From the NCBI GenBank assembly GCA_023415595.1, contig JAEZJW010000111.1, positions 1 through 18,194 on the forward strand: a stretch of 18,194 nt of DNA. The letters are read 5' to 3'. A program made the position numbers and the translations under genes. This document shows positions 1 to 6,613 of this stretch, one piece after another (positions within the stretch are counted from its first letter, which is position 1; each line of letters begins with the position of its first letter). This stretch comes from Bacillota bacterium (GTDB taxonomy: Bacteria > Bacillota > Clostridia > Lachnospirales > Lachnospiraceae). A model generated the notes under the pieces. It saw only the letters and a program-made list of their open reading frames with translations, had not been told where the DNA came from and did no database searches.

Positions 1-17
1 GTGTTATACTTGCCATA

Positions 18-93
18 CGGAAATGCTCTCTTTCTTTTGTATTTTGGTTGTGGTGACTTAAATATAACACAAAAGAGCTATTTCCGTTTTTTT
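18..93 (+). terminator. Rho-independent terminator of an upstream transcript
   Basis: The left arm (18-40, starting CGGAAAT then GCTCT) pairs with the right arm (69-86, ending GAGCTATTTCCG), with one bulged base and an internal bulge. Seven T residues follow directly (87-93). No gene of the window lies upstream, so it should end a transcript entering from the left. Positions 1-8 (GTGTTATA) are also an exact reverse complement of 63-70, which would compete with or cross the terminator stem. Confidence 0.75.
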
Positions 94-157
94 ATTAGAT
101 TTGTAACACATGTATTGTAACCCTACAATTAAGAATCAGTAATAATTTACATATATA

Positions 158-186
158 TTTCATTTCGTATTTTGCTGTGTTATAAT
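158..186 (+). promoter_or_regulatory. Extended -10 promoter for the first operon
   Basis: A perfect TATAAT at 181-186 is preceded by TG one base upstream (178-179), giving an extended -10 box. The -35 region around 158-163 (TTTCAT) is poor, as is common for extended -10 promoters. The start would be near 193, leaving a leader of about 160 bases before the first gene. The 15 bases around the -10 box (TGTGTTATAATTTGG) match the main promoter at 4273-4287 at all but one position. Confidence 0.6.
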
Positions 187-351
187 TTGGTCAACCAAGA
201 TATGTATGAGAAATTTGAACTGGATGAATAAGTAATGATCAAAGGAACGAAGAGCAGTTTTGGTACCATATATGGAATTTGCATTACCAAGGTAACTGAT
301 GAATATTAATAACTAAGTGAAATAACAATTCAGATGTGAGGTAGAAGGAAT
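187..351 (+). other. Leader region of the first operon
   Basis: This untranslated stretch lies between the promoter and the first gene. It holds a possible hairpin (TTGGTA at 260-265 with TACCAA at 284-289), a small palindrome (CCATATATGG, 266-275) and a 24-codon open frame at 235-309 with no convincing ribosome binding site. I recognise no known riboswitch. The real ribosome binding site is AGAAGGA just before the ATG at 352. Confidence 0.3.
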
Positions 352-648
352 ATGAGTACTGCGGCGGTTATTATGAGAAAACAGAATATGTATATTGATA
401 CCTTTAACAGATTAGGAGCTACCTCTGCGGAGAAGGCAATCAGTTTGGAAGAGGCTAATATCAGAAGGGACTATATCTTTAGCAGAATGGTTGGCAGGGG
501 TATCTTCATTCAATGTGAGGATGGAAAGTACTATATTGATAATCAGGCAGCAGACAGCCTGGCACAGCTGAGAAGAAAGTCATCTATTATCTCAGCACTA
601 TTAATTTTGGCAATACTTATCATGTATTTTATTTTTGGCGAAAAGTAA
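352..648 (+). CDS. Small tail-anchored membrane protein, function unknown
   Basis: This 98-residue protein is not one I can name. The first 70 or so residues are soluble and mixed alpha/beta. The stretch around residues 20-65 (ending DGKYYIDNQAA) resembles a small winged-helix fold, but that is only an impression. Residues 77-94 are a single hydrophobic helix followed by a short charged tail (GEK), so it is probably membrane-anchored at its C-terminus with the bulk in the cytoplasm. There is no signal peptide. The start is set by AGAAGGA a few bases upstream; an in-frame ATG at 373 is less well placed. It is the first gene of an apparent operon with the deacylase that follows 48 bases later. 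Confidence 0.75.
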   Translation: MSTAAVIMRKQNMYIDTFNRLGATSAEKAISLEEANIRRDYIFSRMVGRGIFIQCEDGKYYIDNQAADSLAQLRRKSSIISALLILAILIMYFIFGEK

Positions 649-696
649 TTCAAGCTAGTTCACAGACAATCAGATAAGAAGGAAAGGTTAATCACT

Positions 697-1233
697 ATGC
701 TAACATTACAAAAAGGAAGACCGGAAGATGAGGCAGGAAGGCCGGAAAAGGAAATAAGGGTATATGATTTATTGGATCAACTGAAGATAGGATATGACAG
801 AGTGGATCATGAAGCCTTGGCTACCATGGAGGCTTGTGTAGAAGTGGACGAGCTGCTTAAAGTAAACATGTGTAAGAATCTATTCCTATGCAATGCGCAG
901 AAAACGAAATTCTATCTGCTGCTTATGCCGGGGGAAAAGAAATTCATCACAAAGGATTTATCACAGCAGATTGGCAGTTCGCGTTTATCCTTTGCCTCTG
1001 CAGAGGATATGGTAAGGCTAATGGATCTGACACCGGGATCTGTCACGATCATGGGTTTGATGAATGACGTAGATCATAAGATCCAACTCTTAATAGATGA
1101 GGATATTCTACGGGATGATTATCTGGCATGCCACCCCTGTATCAATACCTCCAGTATTAAGGTAAAGACGGAGGAGCTTATATCTGGTTTCCTCCCGGCA
1201 GTGGAGCATGAACCGATTATCGTGAAGCTATAG
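697..1233 (+). CDS. YbaK/PrdX-family aminoacyl-tRNA deacylase
   Basis: The 178-residue protein matches the free-standing prolyl-tRNA synthetase-associated editing domain (YbaK/ProX, called PrdX in proline-fermenting clostridia). That family hydrolyses mischarged Ala- or Cys-tRNA(Pro) in the cytosol. Diagnostic stretches are CKNLFLCN (59-66, K60 at the place of the conserved family lysine), the YLLLMPGEKKF strand-turn (73-83), SRLSFA (95-100), TPGSVTIMGLMND (112-124) and CHPCIN (145-150) near the end. The first 20 residues are a charged extension not usual in the family. The start is supported by AAGGAAAGG upstream. The family assignment is firm. Which mischarged tRNA it edits cannot be read from the sequence, and no proline reductase genes are nearby. 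Confidence 0.85.
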   Translation: MLTLQKGRPEDEAGRPEKEIRVYDLLDQLKIGYDRVDHEALATMEACVEVDELLKVNMCKNLFLCNAQKTKFYLLLMPGEKKFITKDLSQQIGSSRLSFASAEDMVRLMDLTPGSVTIMGLMNDVDHKIQLLIDEDILRDDYLACHPCINTSSIKVKTEELISGFLPAVEHEPIIVKL

Positions 1234-1281
1234 CGGGGAATAGATTTTTCGAGACTGTATATCCGTATGGAGGTGGCAATC

Positions 1282-1850
1282 ATGAGACAGGATTTTTCAA
1301 AGGTATCGGAGCAGAAGCTTTCTGAGTTATTTCCGATTTATTGGAAGCCTATAACCCCATATGGACCGACTACTATATTTCAGAAAGGGAGTTCTTGAAA
1401 TCGGTTTTTGGTGATGTACTACTGCGCATCAATCATATTGGTAGCACTTTTGTACCCGGACTTGCAGCAAAACCCACGATAGATATATTGCTTGAGATAT
1501 CACAGGGTGCGGATTTAACATTAATCACAGAAAGATTGAAGGTCGAAGGATATATTATCAACACACCTCCGAAGGACATAATCATGTATCTAAAAGGTTA
1601 TACGCCTAGGGGCTTTGAGGGGCAATGTGTACATATCCATGTGAGACAATTAGGTGATTGGGACGAACTATACTTTCGAGACTATTTACTATTGCATCCT
1701 GATATTGCCAGAGAATATGAAGCTTTAAAGTTTACATTGAAGGTACAATATACTCAAGATAGAGACGGATATACGGAAGCGAAAGGGGATTTTATTAGAA
1801 AATATACGAAATATGCCCGTAATGAATTTCCGAACAGATACTCCGGCTAA
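1282..1850 (+). pseudogene. grpB: GrpB-family (UPF0157) nucleotidyltransferase-like gene, apparently frameshifted
   Basis: Two frames together make one GrpB-like protein. The frame opened by ATG 1282, behind a strong GGAGGTG ribosome site (1269-1275), reads MRQDFSKVSEQKLSELFPI, the usual N-terminal helix of clostridial GrpB relatives. It then runs on to a stop near residue 39. The rest of the family sequence (LEAYNPIWTDYY, then INHIGSTFVPGLAAKPTIDI with the GS motif and Asp of the nucleotidyltransferase fold) continues in another frame to 1850. The join lies at about 1336-1341, and one extra base there would restore ELFPI-x-LEAYNPIW. The downstream frame alone has only a TTG at 1341 and no ribosome site of its own. 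It could be a decayed gene, a sequencing error or, less likely, programmed frameshifting. The cellular role of GrpB proteins is poorly defined. Confidence 0.7.
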
Positions 1851-1895
1851 CAAAAAAATAAGTAGGAAGCACTAAATAACAGGGGAGGCGCAGAT

Positions 1896-2564
1896 ATGAA
1901 TAGAAATCTGTTCATGAGTTATATTCACTATTTTGTTCTGTTTACAGTTATTCAGGCAGCAAATCATATCAGTATCATAGCGATTAAGGGCGAGGCAGCA
2001 GTTGCAATTGCTATTGTGTGGATGACCTTGACCTTGGCTGTGTATTTTTTATTTATGCGGAAGAAGATCAGTAGGATGGCAATGACACTATATTCAATTA
2101 TAAATGCTGTGATTGGTGGCATAGCAATCAGCGCATATTACCAAATGAAAAATGTAGCGCCATTCATTCCGGCTCTCCTCATAGTAATTTTTGGCATAAT
2201 GCTGTTTACCAACTATTGTTTGTTATATATAGTTAAAACTAAAAGAGTATTTACATTACTTAATCTGTCCTTTGCTATTCTTTTACTAATCGTTTCGTTC
2301 TATATCTGGCTCGAGAAAAATCAATCCCTAGGCAGCAGCATGTTCTTTCTGGGTGTAGCATATCTTTGCTTCAGCTATGCATTACATAGAGTTAGTAAGA
2401 AGGGTTTAGGCTGGAACAGCATCATACCGTTATCGTCATTATTAATGTTTGGAGGATTACTCTTAGTTGTTATTGTGGCGATTACAGATGGGGAGGCTCT
2501 CGATGCAATGGATGCCGGATTTCTGGAAGGTACAGGTAAGAAAAAAAATCAGTCCATAATGTGA
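1896..2564 (+). CDS. Seven-helix integral membrane protein, function unknown
   Basis: The 222-residue protein is almost entirely hydrophobic, with about seven membrane segments, near residues 10-30, 34-54, 61-81, 88-113, 117-139, 147-164 and 176-197. A short polar C-terminal tail rich in lysine follows (GKKKNQSIM). I do not recognise a family motif, catalytic residue or transporter signature. The start follows AGGGGAGGCG by a good distance. It sits 45 bases after the GrpB-like gene and probably shares its transcript. No terminator with a T-run follows; a weak TTAAGA/TCTTAA hairpin at 2568-2587 is the only structure. Confidence 0.7.
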   Translation: MNRNLFMSYIHYFVLFTVIQAANHISIIAIKGEAAVAIAIVWMTLTLAVYFLFMRKKISRMAMTLYSIINAVIGGIAISAYYQMKNVAPFIPALLIVIFGIMLFTNYCLLYIVKTKRVFTLLNLSFAILLLIVSFYIWLEKNQSLGSSMFFLGVAYLCFSYALHRVSKKGLGWNSIIPLSSLLMFGGLLLVVIVAITDGEALDAMDAGFLEGTGKKKNQSIM

Positions 2565-2650
2565 GGATTAAGAGACTCAGATCTTAAGGTTATATGAAAG
2601 GTGCTTTGGGAGAGAAATAGGAAACGGAATAAAGCAACTTAAATGAGACA

Positions 2651-2679
2651 TCGACACTGGAGACAGAATGACTTATAAA
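2651..2679 (+). promoter_or_regulatory. Sigma-A-type promoter for the VanW-family gene
   Basis: TCGACA (2651-2656) and TATAAA (2674-2679) each match consensus at five of six positions and are 17 bases apart. Transcription would start near 2686, about 40 bases before the ATG at 2727. Confidence 0.6.
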
Positions 2680-2726
2680 CCTAATTAATAGTTGAATATA
2701 GGAAAGCAGTATGTGGGAGGAGTAGG

Positions 2727-3560
2727 ATGGAGCATGCGGATTTAACTCCGAAGACGAGGTCAAAGGTTAGAATATGGGCAGGAAAGTTTGTCTTCATTTT
2801 ACGAAGGAGACTATTCTGGCTTTTTGGAGATTTAGACTTTGCAGCTACAAAAGAGTATAACCCATATCAATTTGTTTATTTTACGCACAGCACCCCATTA
2901 CTACGTCAGTTAAAAGACGTCGATATGTACCTTCAGCATAATAAGATAACGAATCTGAGAATGGCTGCCGAGAAACTGAATCATATCATTCTGAAGCCGG
3001 GTGAGGTTCTCTCCTATTGGAAGCTGATCGGTAAACCAACGAAAAGAAAGGGGTATCAGGAGGGGCTAATTCTGTTTTGCGGTACTCTGCGGACGGGAAT
3101 TGGTGGTGGACTCTGCCAGCTTTCTAATTTAATTTATTGGATTACGTTGCACACCCCCCTTACCGTAGTGGAACGTCATCGACATAGCTATGATGTATTT
3201 CCGGACAGCAACCGGACACAACCCTTTGGAAGCGGTGCCACCTGTGTATATAATTACAGGGATCTGATGATCCGTAATGATACCAAACAACCCTTCCAAT
3301 TGAACCTATGGCTGACAGAAACAGAACTCTGTGGATGCTGGAGAGCCAACCATAAGCCGACAGAAACCTATCGGGTCTATGAGAAGGACCATTACATGAA
3401 CAGAGAAATGTTCGGTAAATACAGCCGGCATAATACGATTTATAGAAAAGTCTTTGACTTGAATGGGAAAGAAATCTCTGATGAATATATTACGGAAAAT
3501 CATTCTTTGATGATGTACGAACCGTTAATCGAAGAGAAAAAGGAAGAGAAATCAGTCTAA
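2727..3560 (+). CDS. VanW-family protein
   Basis: The 277-residue protein carries the VanW-family core. This includes HNKITNLRMAAEKLNHIILKP (71-91), GEVLSYWKLIGKPTKRKGY (92-110), the signature GIGGGLCQLSNLIYW (124-138), and ERHRHSYDVFPD followed by a Pro-Phe-Gly-Ser-Gly stretch (149-172). VanW is named for its place in some vancomycin-resistance operons, but its biochemical role is not established and most copies lie outside resistance clusters, as here: no vanH/A/X or VanRS genes are present. There is no signal peptide; a basic, aromatic stretch at 20-34 (FVFILRRRLFWLF) may associate with the membrane. The start is fixed by GGGAGGAG upstream. It is probably co-transcribed with the lipoprotein gene 28 bases downstream. 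Confidence 0.85.
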   Translation: MEHADLTPKTRSKVRIWAGKFVFILRRRLFWLFGDLDFAATKEYNPYQFVYFTHSTPLLRQLKDVDMYLQHNKITNLRMAAEKLNHIILKPGEVLSYWKLIGKPTKRKGYQEGLILFCGTLRTGIGGGLCQLSNLIYWITLHTPLTVVERHRHSYDVFPDSNRTQPFGSGATCVYNYRDLMIRNDTKQPFQLNLWLTETELCGCWRANHKPTETYRVYEKDHYMNREMFGKYSRHNTIYRKVFDLNGKEISDEYITENHSLMMYEPLIEEKKEEKSV

Positions 3561-3588
3561 GTAATTGCTTTAGGAGGACATTATTCAA

Positions 3589-4122
3589 ATGAAAAAGTTA
3601 ATGTTAGCTATTGTCATGTTATTGGTATTAGCTCTTTCTGCCTGTAAAGCAAAGGGCCAGGACGTGGATCAGATACAGATCCAGGGTGAGACATTTGTCA
3701 TAGATAAAGTAAATCAAACGATTACGAATGATAACAAGACCTATAAATATGAAATCAATGGATCCAACACAATCATAACCTACCCGGATAATACTACTTA
3801 TTTTTGGACGAAGACTCAAAATGGCGGATACGGTGGTTATGGAGGATTGACCAGTTCCTATGATGAGGAAAAGTATATTTCCGGCGATAAGCTGATATCC
3901 GCTCTACATAAAGCATTTCCGATGAAGGAAGACAATAGGAACTATGTCCTCATTATTCTCCTGATATTGCTAGGTGCTTGGAATGCGATATCTCCGTATT
4001 CCTCATGGTATTTAAGTCATGGTTGGAAATATAAGAATGTCCAGCCATCAGAGGTTTCATTAATATGGATCCGTATCGGAGGAATGATATCCATAGGAAT
4101 AGGTATACTGTTGATTATGTGA
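3589..4122 (+). CDS. Lipoprotein with C-terminal two-helix membrane domain (DUF6199-like)
   Basis: The first 19 residues form a lipoprotein signal with lipobox LSAC, so Cys19 would be lipidated. A beta-rich outer segment follows (26-80), then a glycine/tyrosine linker (79-86, GGYGGYGG). The C-terminal 60 residues hold two membrane helices (118-134 and 156-177) separated by ISPYSSWYLSHGWKYKNVQPSE. That arrangement resembles the small two-helix domain I know as DUF6199, an assignment made from memory. Function is unknown. Being lipid-anchored and also membrane-spanning at the C-terminus is unusual: the outer segment would be held at both ends. AGGAGG lies upstream of the ATG. A terminator follows, so this is the last gene of its transcript. 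Confidence 0.75.
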   Translation: MKKLMLAIVMLLVLALSACKAKGQDVDQIQIQGETFVIDKVNQTITNDNKTYKYEINGSNTIITYPDNTTYFWTKTQNGGYGGYGGLTSSYDEEKYISGDKLISALHKAFPMKEDNRNYVLIILLILLGAWNAISPYSSWYLSHGWKYKNVQPSEVSLIWIRIGGMISIGIGILLIM

Positions 4123-4154
4123 ATCGGTAATAATCGGGCTAAAACCATAATGGT

Positions 4155-4203
4155 AGAGCAGTAAGAATGCAGATGAGCTATTTGCACTTTTACTGCTCTT
4201 TTT
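4155..4203 (+). terminator. Rho-independent terminator before the RiPP operon
   Basis: AGAGCAGTAA (4155-4164) pairs perfectly with TTACTGCTCT (4190-4199). The stem extends through TGCA/TGCA with one mismatch, and a T-run continues to 4203. It separates the VanW/lipoprotein transcript from the downstream cluster. Confidence 0.85.
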
Positions 4204-4225
4204 GTCCATATTATCGTGTTCGGAA

Positions 4226-4239
4226 ATATTTCGAAATAT
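4226..4239. promoter_or_regulatory. 14-bp perfect palindrome upstream of the main promoter, candidate operator
   Basis: ATATTTCGAAATAT is a perfect inverted repeat ending 14 bases before the -35 box of the RiPP operon promoter. The position suits an activator site or UP element. A half-like TTCGAAAA recurs at 4265-4272 between the -35 and -10 boxes. The protein that would bind it is unknown; the HTH protein at the far end of the cluster is one candidate, although the same palindrome is absent from that gene's own promoter. Confidence 0.45.
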
Positions 4240-4253
4240 AATCAAGCAGAAAA

Positions 4254-4283
4254 TTGACATGATGTTCGAAAATGTGTTATAAT
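4254..4283 (+). promoter_or_regulatory. Main promoter of the RiPP operon
   Basis: A perfect TTGACA (4254-4259) and a perfect TATAAT (4278-4283) are separated by 18 bases, with an extended -10 TG at 4275-4276. This is the strongest promoter in the window. Transcription should start near 4290, giving a leader of about 155 bases before the first gene. All genes from 4447 to 16323 lie on the same strand with small gaps and could be read from it. Confidence 0.8.
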
Positions 4284-4289
4284 ATGGTA

Positions 4290-4446
4290 TAAAATTCCTA
4301 ATAATCTTATAGTATTGTCGATTTATAAAGATATCAATGGACCAATCGGCCGATTCAGTGGATGGTATCTGTGTTCACTGTATATTCGAACAAGAGTAAA
4401 TTCATTTCTGTGATAGACCCGCAATCTGTTTCCTTTGGAGGTAGCA
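4290..4446 (+). other. 5' leader of the RiPP operon with a 12-bp palindrome
   Basis: The leader holds a perfect palindrome AATCGGCCGATT (4344-4355), about 55 bases past the expected start and thus a possible repressor site. It also holds a 20-codon open frame (4337-4399) whose start has no good ribosome site, and the ribosome site GGAGGT (4437-4442) for the first gene. I see no known riboswitch or T-box motif and no attenuator with a T-run. Confidence 0.35.
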
Positions 4447-5601
4447 ATGATTAGAAAATTAGTAAGTCAGGTATTGGTAGTTAGCATGTTACTCATGATT
4501 CTCACAGGTTGCAGTACAACCAAAGAGGATCAGGAAGTGATGCTTAACCATACCTATGATTTGGATAATGAAATCGTGATTGGTGTTGCTGCTTCACTTA
4601 AAACGATGAGTAATACTACTAAATATATTGAGGGACTCGAGATGGCAGTCGAGGAAATCAATCAAAATAAGCTCCTTAATAAAAACCTTACATTAGTTAT
4701 GCAGGATGATGAAGCCTCTGTTACGAAAGGTTTAGCAGTTGCACAATCCTTATCAGAACTTCAAGGAATTTCCGCGGTAATCGGTCATTGGAGTTCAAGG
4801 GTATCAGTACCGGCATCTGCAATTTATGAGAAAGCAAATGTAGTGATGATTACTCCGGCTTCCACAGCCCCTGAATTAACAGAGGAAGGGAGTCAGTATA
4901 TATTCAGACAGATTCCTAGTGATCTTATCATTGCCAAGGAATTGGCTGAATATGCCAAGGCTGAAGGACTGGTGAGAATAGCCATATGCTATGCTGATGA
5001 TGATTATGGACGAGGAATGGCAAAAGCGTTTGAGGACGCTGCCACACAATTAGAGATTAAGGTCATAGACAGAGTGACCTATCTGGGTGGAGATTCTGAA
5101 TTCAAAAGGATCAAAGAACGATGGGAGGCACTGGATTATGATGCTGTACTTGTAGCAGATGCAATGCCGGGAGCCATCGACTACATCGAGAGAATCAGAC
5201 AATCCGATATAGACATACCTATTATTGGCGGAGATGGGCTTGATTACCCTCAGTTAATTGATGAACTTGGTGCTTATGCAGAAGGAGTTGTATTTATCTC
5301 GTTGTTTCATCCGGGCGCTGAACATACCAGGCTGGAGGCTTTTATTAACGAGTTTAAAGCAAAGTACGGAGTAGAACCCGATAAAGCGGCTGTCCAGGGT
5401 TATGAAACGGTGAAATTACTCGCGTATGCGATAGAACAAAGCGGATCCAGCGAGCCGGCTGAGATTGCCGATATGCTTCATTCCATTCATGACTGGGAGG
5501 GACTTACCGGTAATTTAAGCTTCGATGATAAAGGTGAGGTCCGGGGAAAGAATATCTATAAGAAAACCGTAAGCAATGGTGAGTATCAATATATTCCATA
5601 G
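4447..5601 (+). CDS. LivJ-like substrate-binding lipoprotein of the RiPP operon
   Basis: The 384-residue product begins with a lipoprotein signal ending in lipobox LTGC (Cys22). It continues as a type I periplasmic-binding-protein fold of the branched-chain amino acid receptor kind: EIVIGVAASL (42-51), GLEMAVEEIN (63-72), VIGHWSSRVSVPASAIYEKA (111-130), then VMITPAST and IFRQIPSD, and CYADDDYGRGMAKAFE (181-196). It would sit on the outer face of the membrane. I chose ATG 4447, behind GGAGGT and followed directly by the basic signal start MIRKL, rather than the in-frame TTG at 4435. It is the first gene of the operon, with only 16 bases to the HlyD-like gene. No Liv-type permease or ATPase accompanies it, so its partner is unclear. 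Ligand sensing, product capture or self-protection are guesses. Confidence 0.85.
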   Translation: MIRKLVSQVLVVSMLLMILTGCSTTKEDQEVMLNHTYDLDNEIVIGVAASLKTMSNTTKYIEGLEMAVEEINQNKLLNKNLTLVMQDDEASVTKGLAVAQSLSELQGISAVIGHWSSRVSVPASAIYEKANVVMITPASTAPELTEEGSQYIFRQIPSDLIIAKELAEYAKAEGLVRIAICYADDDYGRGMAKAFEDAATQLEIKVIDRVTYLGGDSEFKRIKERWEALDYDAVLVADAMPGAIDYIERIRQSDIDIPIIGGDGLDYPQLIDELGAYAEGVVFISLFHPGAEHTRLEAFINEFKAKYGVEPDKAAVQGYETVKLLAYAIEQSGSSEPAEIADMLHSIHDWEGLTGNLSFDDKGEVRGKNIYKKTVSNGEYQYIP

Positions 5602-5617
5602 ATTGGAGCTGCCGTTT

Positions 5618-6556
5618 ATGAAAAATACAATTTTTCGTAAAGTCTCAATTGAGAGACTTTCCTCGCCGGAACAACTTGACCAGATGATAACCGTAACAGA
5701 CCCCAGAGGTTGGATTGTACTGCTTACAGTGCTATTCATGCTTATGGCTTTCGGAATATGGGCTTTCTTCGGAAGTATTAAGACAAGTGTGGATGGAAGA
5801 GGAATCCTACTGAAAAGCGGCGGTGTCCGTAACATTATACACTATGCCTCCGGTCAGCTTTACGATATCAAAGTGGCTCCGGGTGATATGGTTCGTGAGG
5901 GAGAAGTAATCGCCCGAATTGACCGAGGTGAAATTGTGGATGAGATATTACAGCTTAAGAAAGATCTGGAGTTAATAGATTCCGTGACAGATCAGGAAGG
6001 ATATCGGAAGCTGGAAGAGAGTATTAAGGAGCTTCAAAGCAAGCTGGAAGCAGAAACTAATATCGTTTCACAATATTCCGGAAGAGTACTGGAGGTCAGA
6101 TTAAATAAATGGGATATGCTTCAGGCGGGGGAACCGCTGATCAGCATTGAACCGATGGGGGATGGGATAAAGGACTTGGAAGGCCTGTTTTATATCTCTG
6201 CGAAGGAGGGCAATAAGCTAGGTCCGGGTATGGAAGTTTTTCTATCACCTTCTTCAGTGAAAAAGGAAGACTACGGATATATGATCGGTAAGGTGGTTAC
6301 CGTGTCTGATTATCCCGTGACGCATCAGAATATGGTCAAGACACTGGGAAGTGATGAATTAGCAGAGGTTTTCTCCCAATCAGGGCCTGTCGTAGAGGTT
6401 CATGTTGATATCATAAGTAATAGCAGCACGATCAGTGGATATCAGTGGACAAATTCCATGGGGCCTGCCATGAAGATTAATAGCGGAACTTTATGCGAAG
6501 GAAGAATTACATTATCGAGCCAAAGACCGATCAGTATGATACTGCCGGTGGAATAA
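5618..6556 (+). CDS. NHLM-type HlyD-like secretion adaptor
   Basis: The 312-residue membrane-fusion-like protein links the ABC exporter to the outside face of the membrane. A cytoplasmic N-terminus with the motif RLSSPEQLDQMITVTDPRGW (13-32), typical of HlyD partners in NHLM bacteriocin clusters, is followed by one membrane helix (32-52). Next come a split biotinyl/lipoyl-like hairpin (about 78-102 and 150-178), a short coiled coil between them (105-147) and a beta-barrel-like C-terminal part. ATG 5618 is the start because TTGGAG lies nine bases upstream; an upstream in-frame ATG at 5576 would overlap the preceding gene and add 14 residues not seen in the family. The coiled coil is much shorter than in HlyD of Gram-negative bacteria, as expected for a single-membrane cell. 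Confidence 0.88.
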   Translation: MKNTIFRKVSIERLSSPEQLDQMITVTDPRGWIVLLTVLFMLMAFGIWAFFGSIKTSVDGRGILLKSGGVRNIIHYASGQLYDIKVAPGDMVREGEVIARIDRGEIVDEILQLKKDLELIDSVTDQEGYRKLEESIKELQSKLEAETNIVSQYSGRVLEVRLNKWDMLQAGEPLISIEPMGDGIKDLEGLFYISAKEGNKLGPGMEVFLSPSSVKKEDYGYMIGKVVTVSDYPVTHQNMVKTLGSDELAEVFSQSGPVVEVHVDIISNSSTISGYQWTNSMGPAMKINSGTLCEGRITLSSQRPISMILPVE

Positions 6557-6613
6557 ATATCTGATGTCCCCTGCCTGAAAAGGCAGAACTATTACCTATG
6601 GAGTGGACTTATC

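Noticed and set aside
235..309. 24-codon open frame in the leader of the first operon
   Set aside because: Weak or absent ribosome site and no recognisable peptide; likely chance.
2568..2587. TTAAGA/TCTTAA hairpin after the seven-helix membrane protein
   Set aside because: Only six AT-rich pairs and no T-run, so not called as a terminator.
2727..3560. Vancomycin resistance locus
   Set aside because: Only a VanW-family protein is present; no ligase, dehydrogenase, dipeptidase or two-component genes accompany it.
4060..4260. 66-residue - strand open frame
   Set aside because: Runs through the terminator stem and the upstream part of the main promoter; no supporting signals.
4337..4399. 20-codon open frame in the leader of the RiPP operon (possible leader peptide)
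   Set aside because: No good ribosome binding site before its ATG, no run of a regulatory amino acid, and no terminator/antiterminator pair after it.
5515..5835. 106-residue open frame on the - strand
   Set aside because: Lies opposite the end of the binding protein and the start of the HlyD-like gene, which are clear families; no ribosome site or family features.
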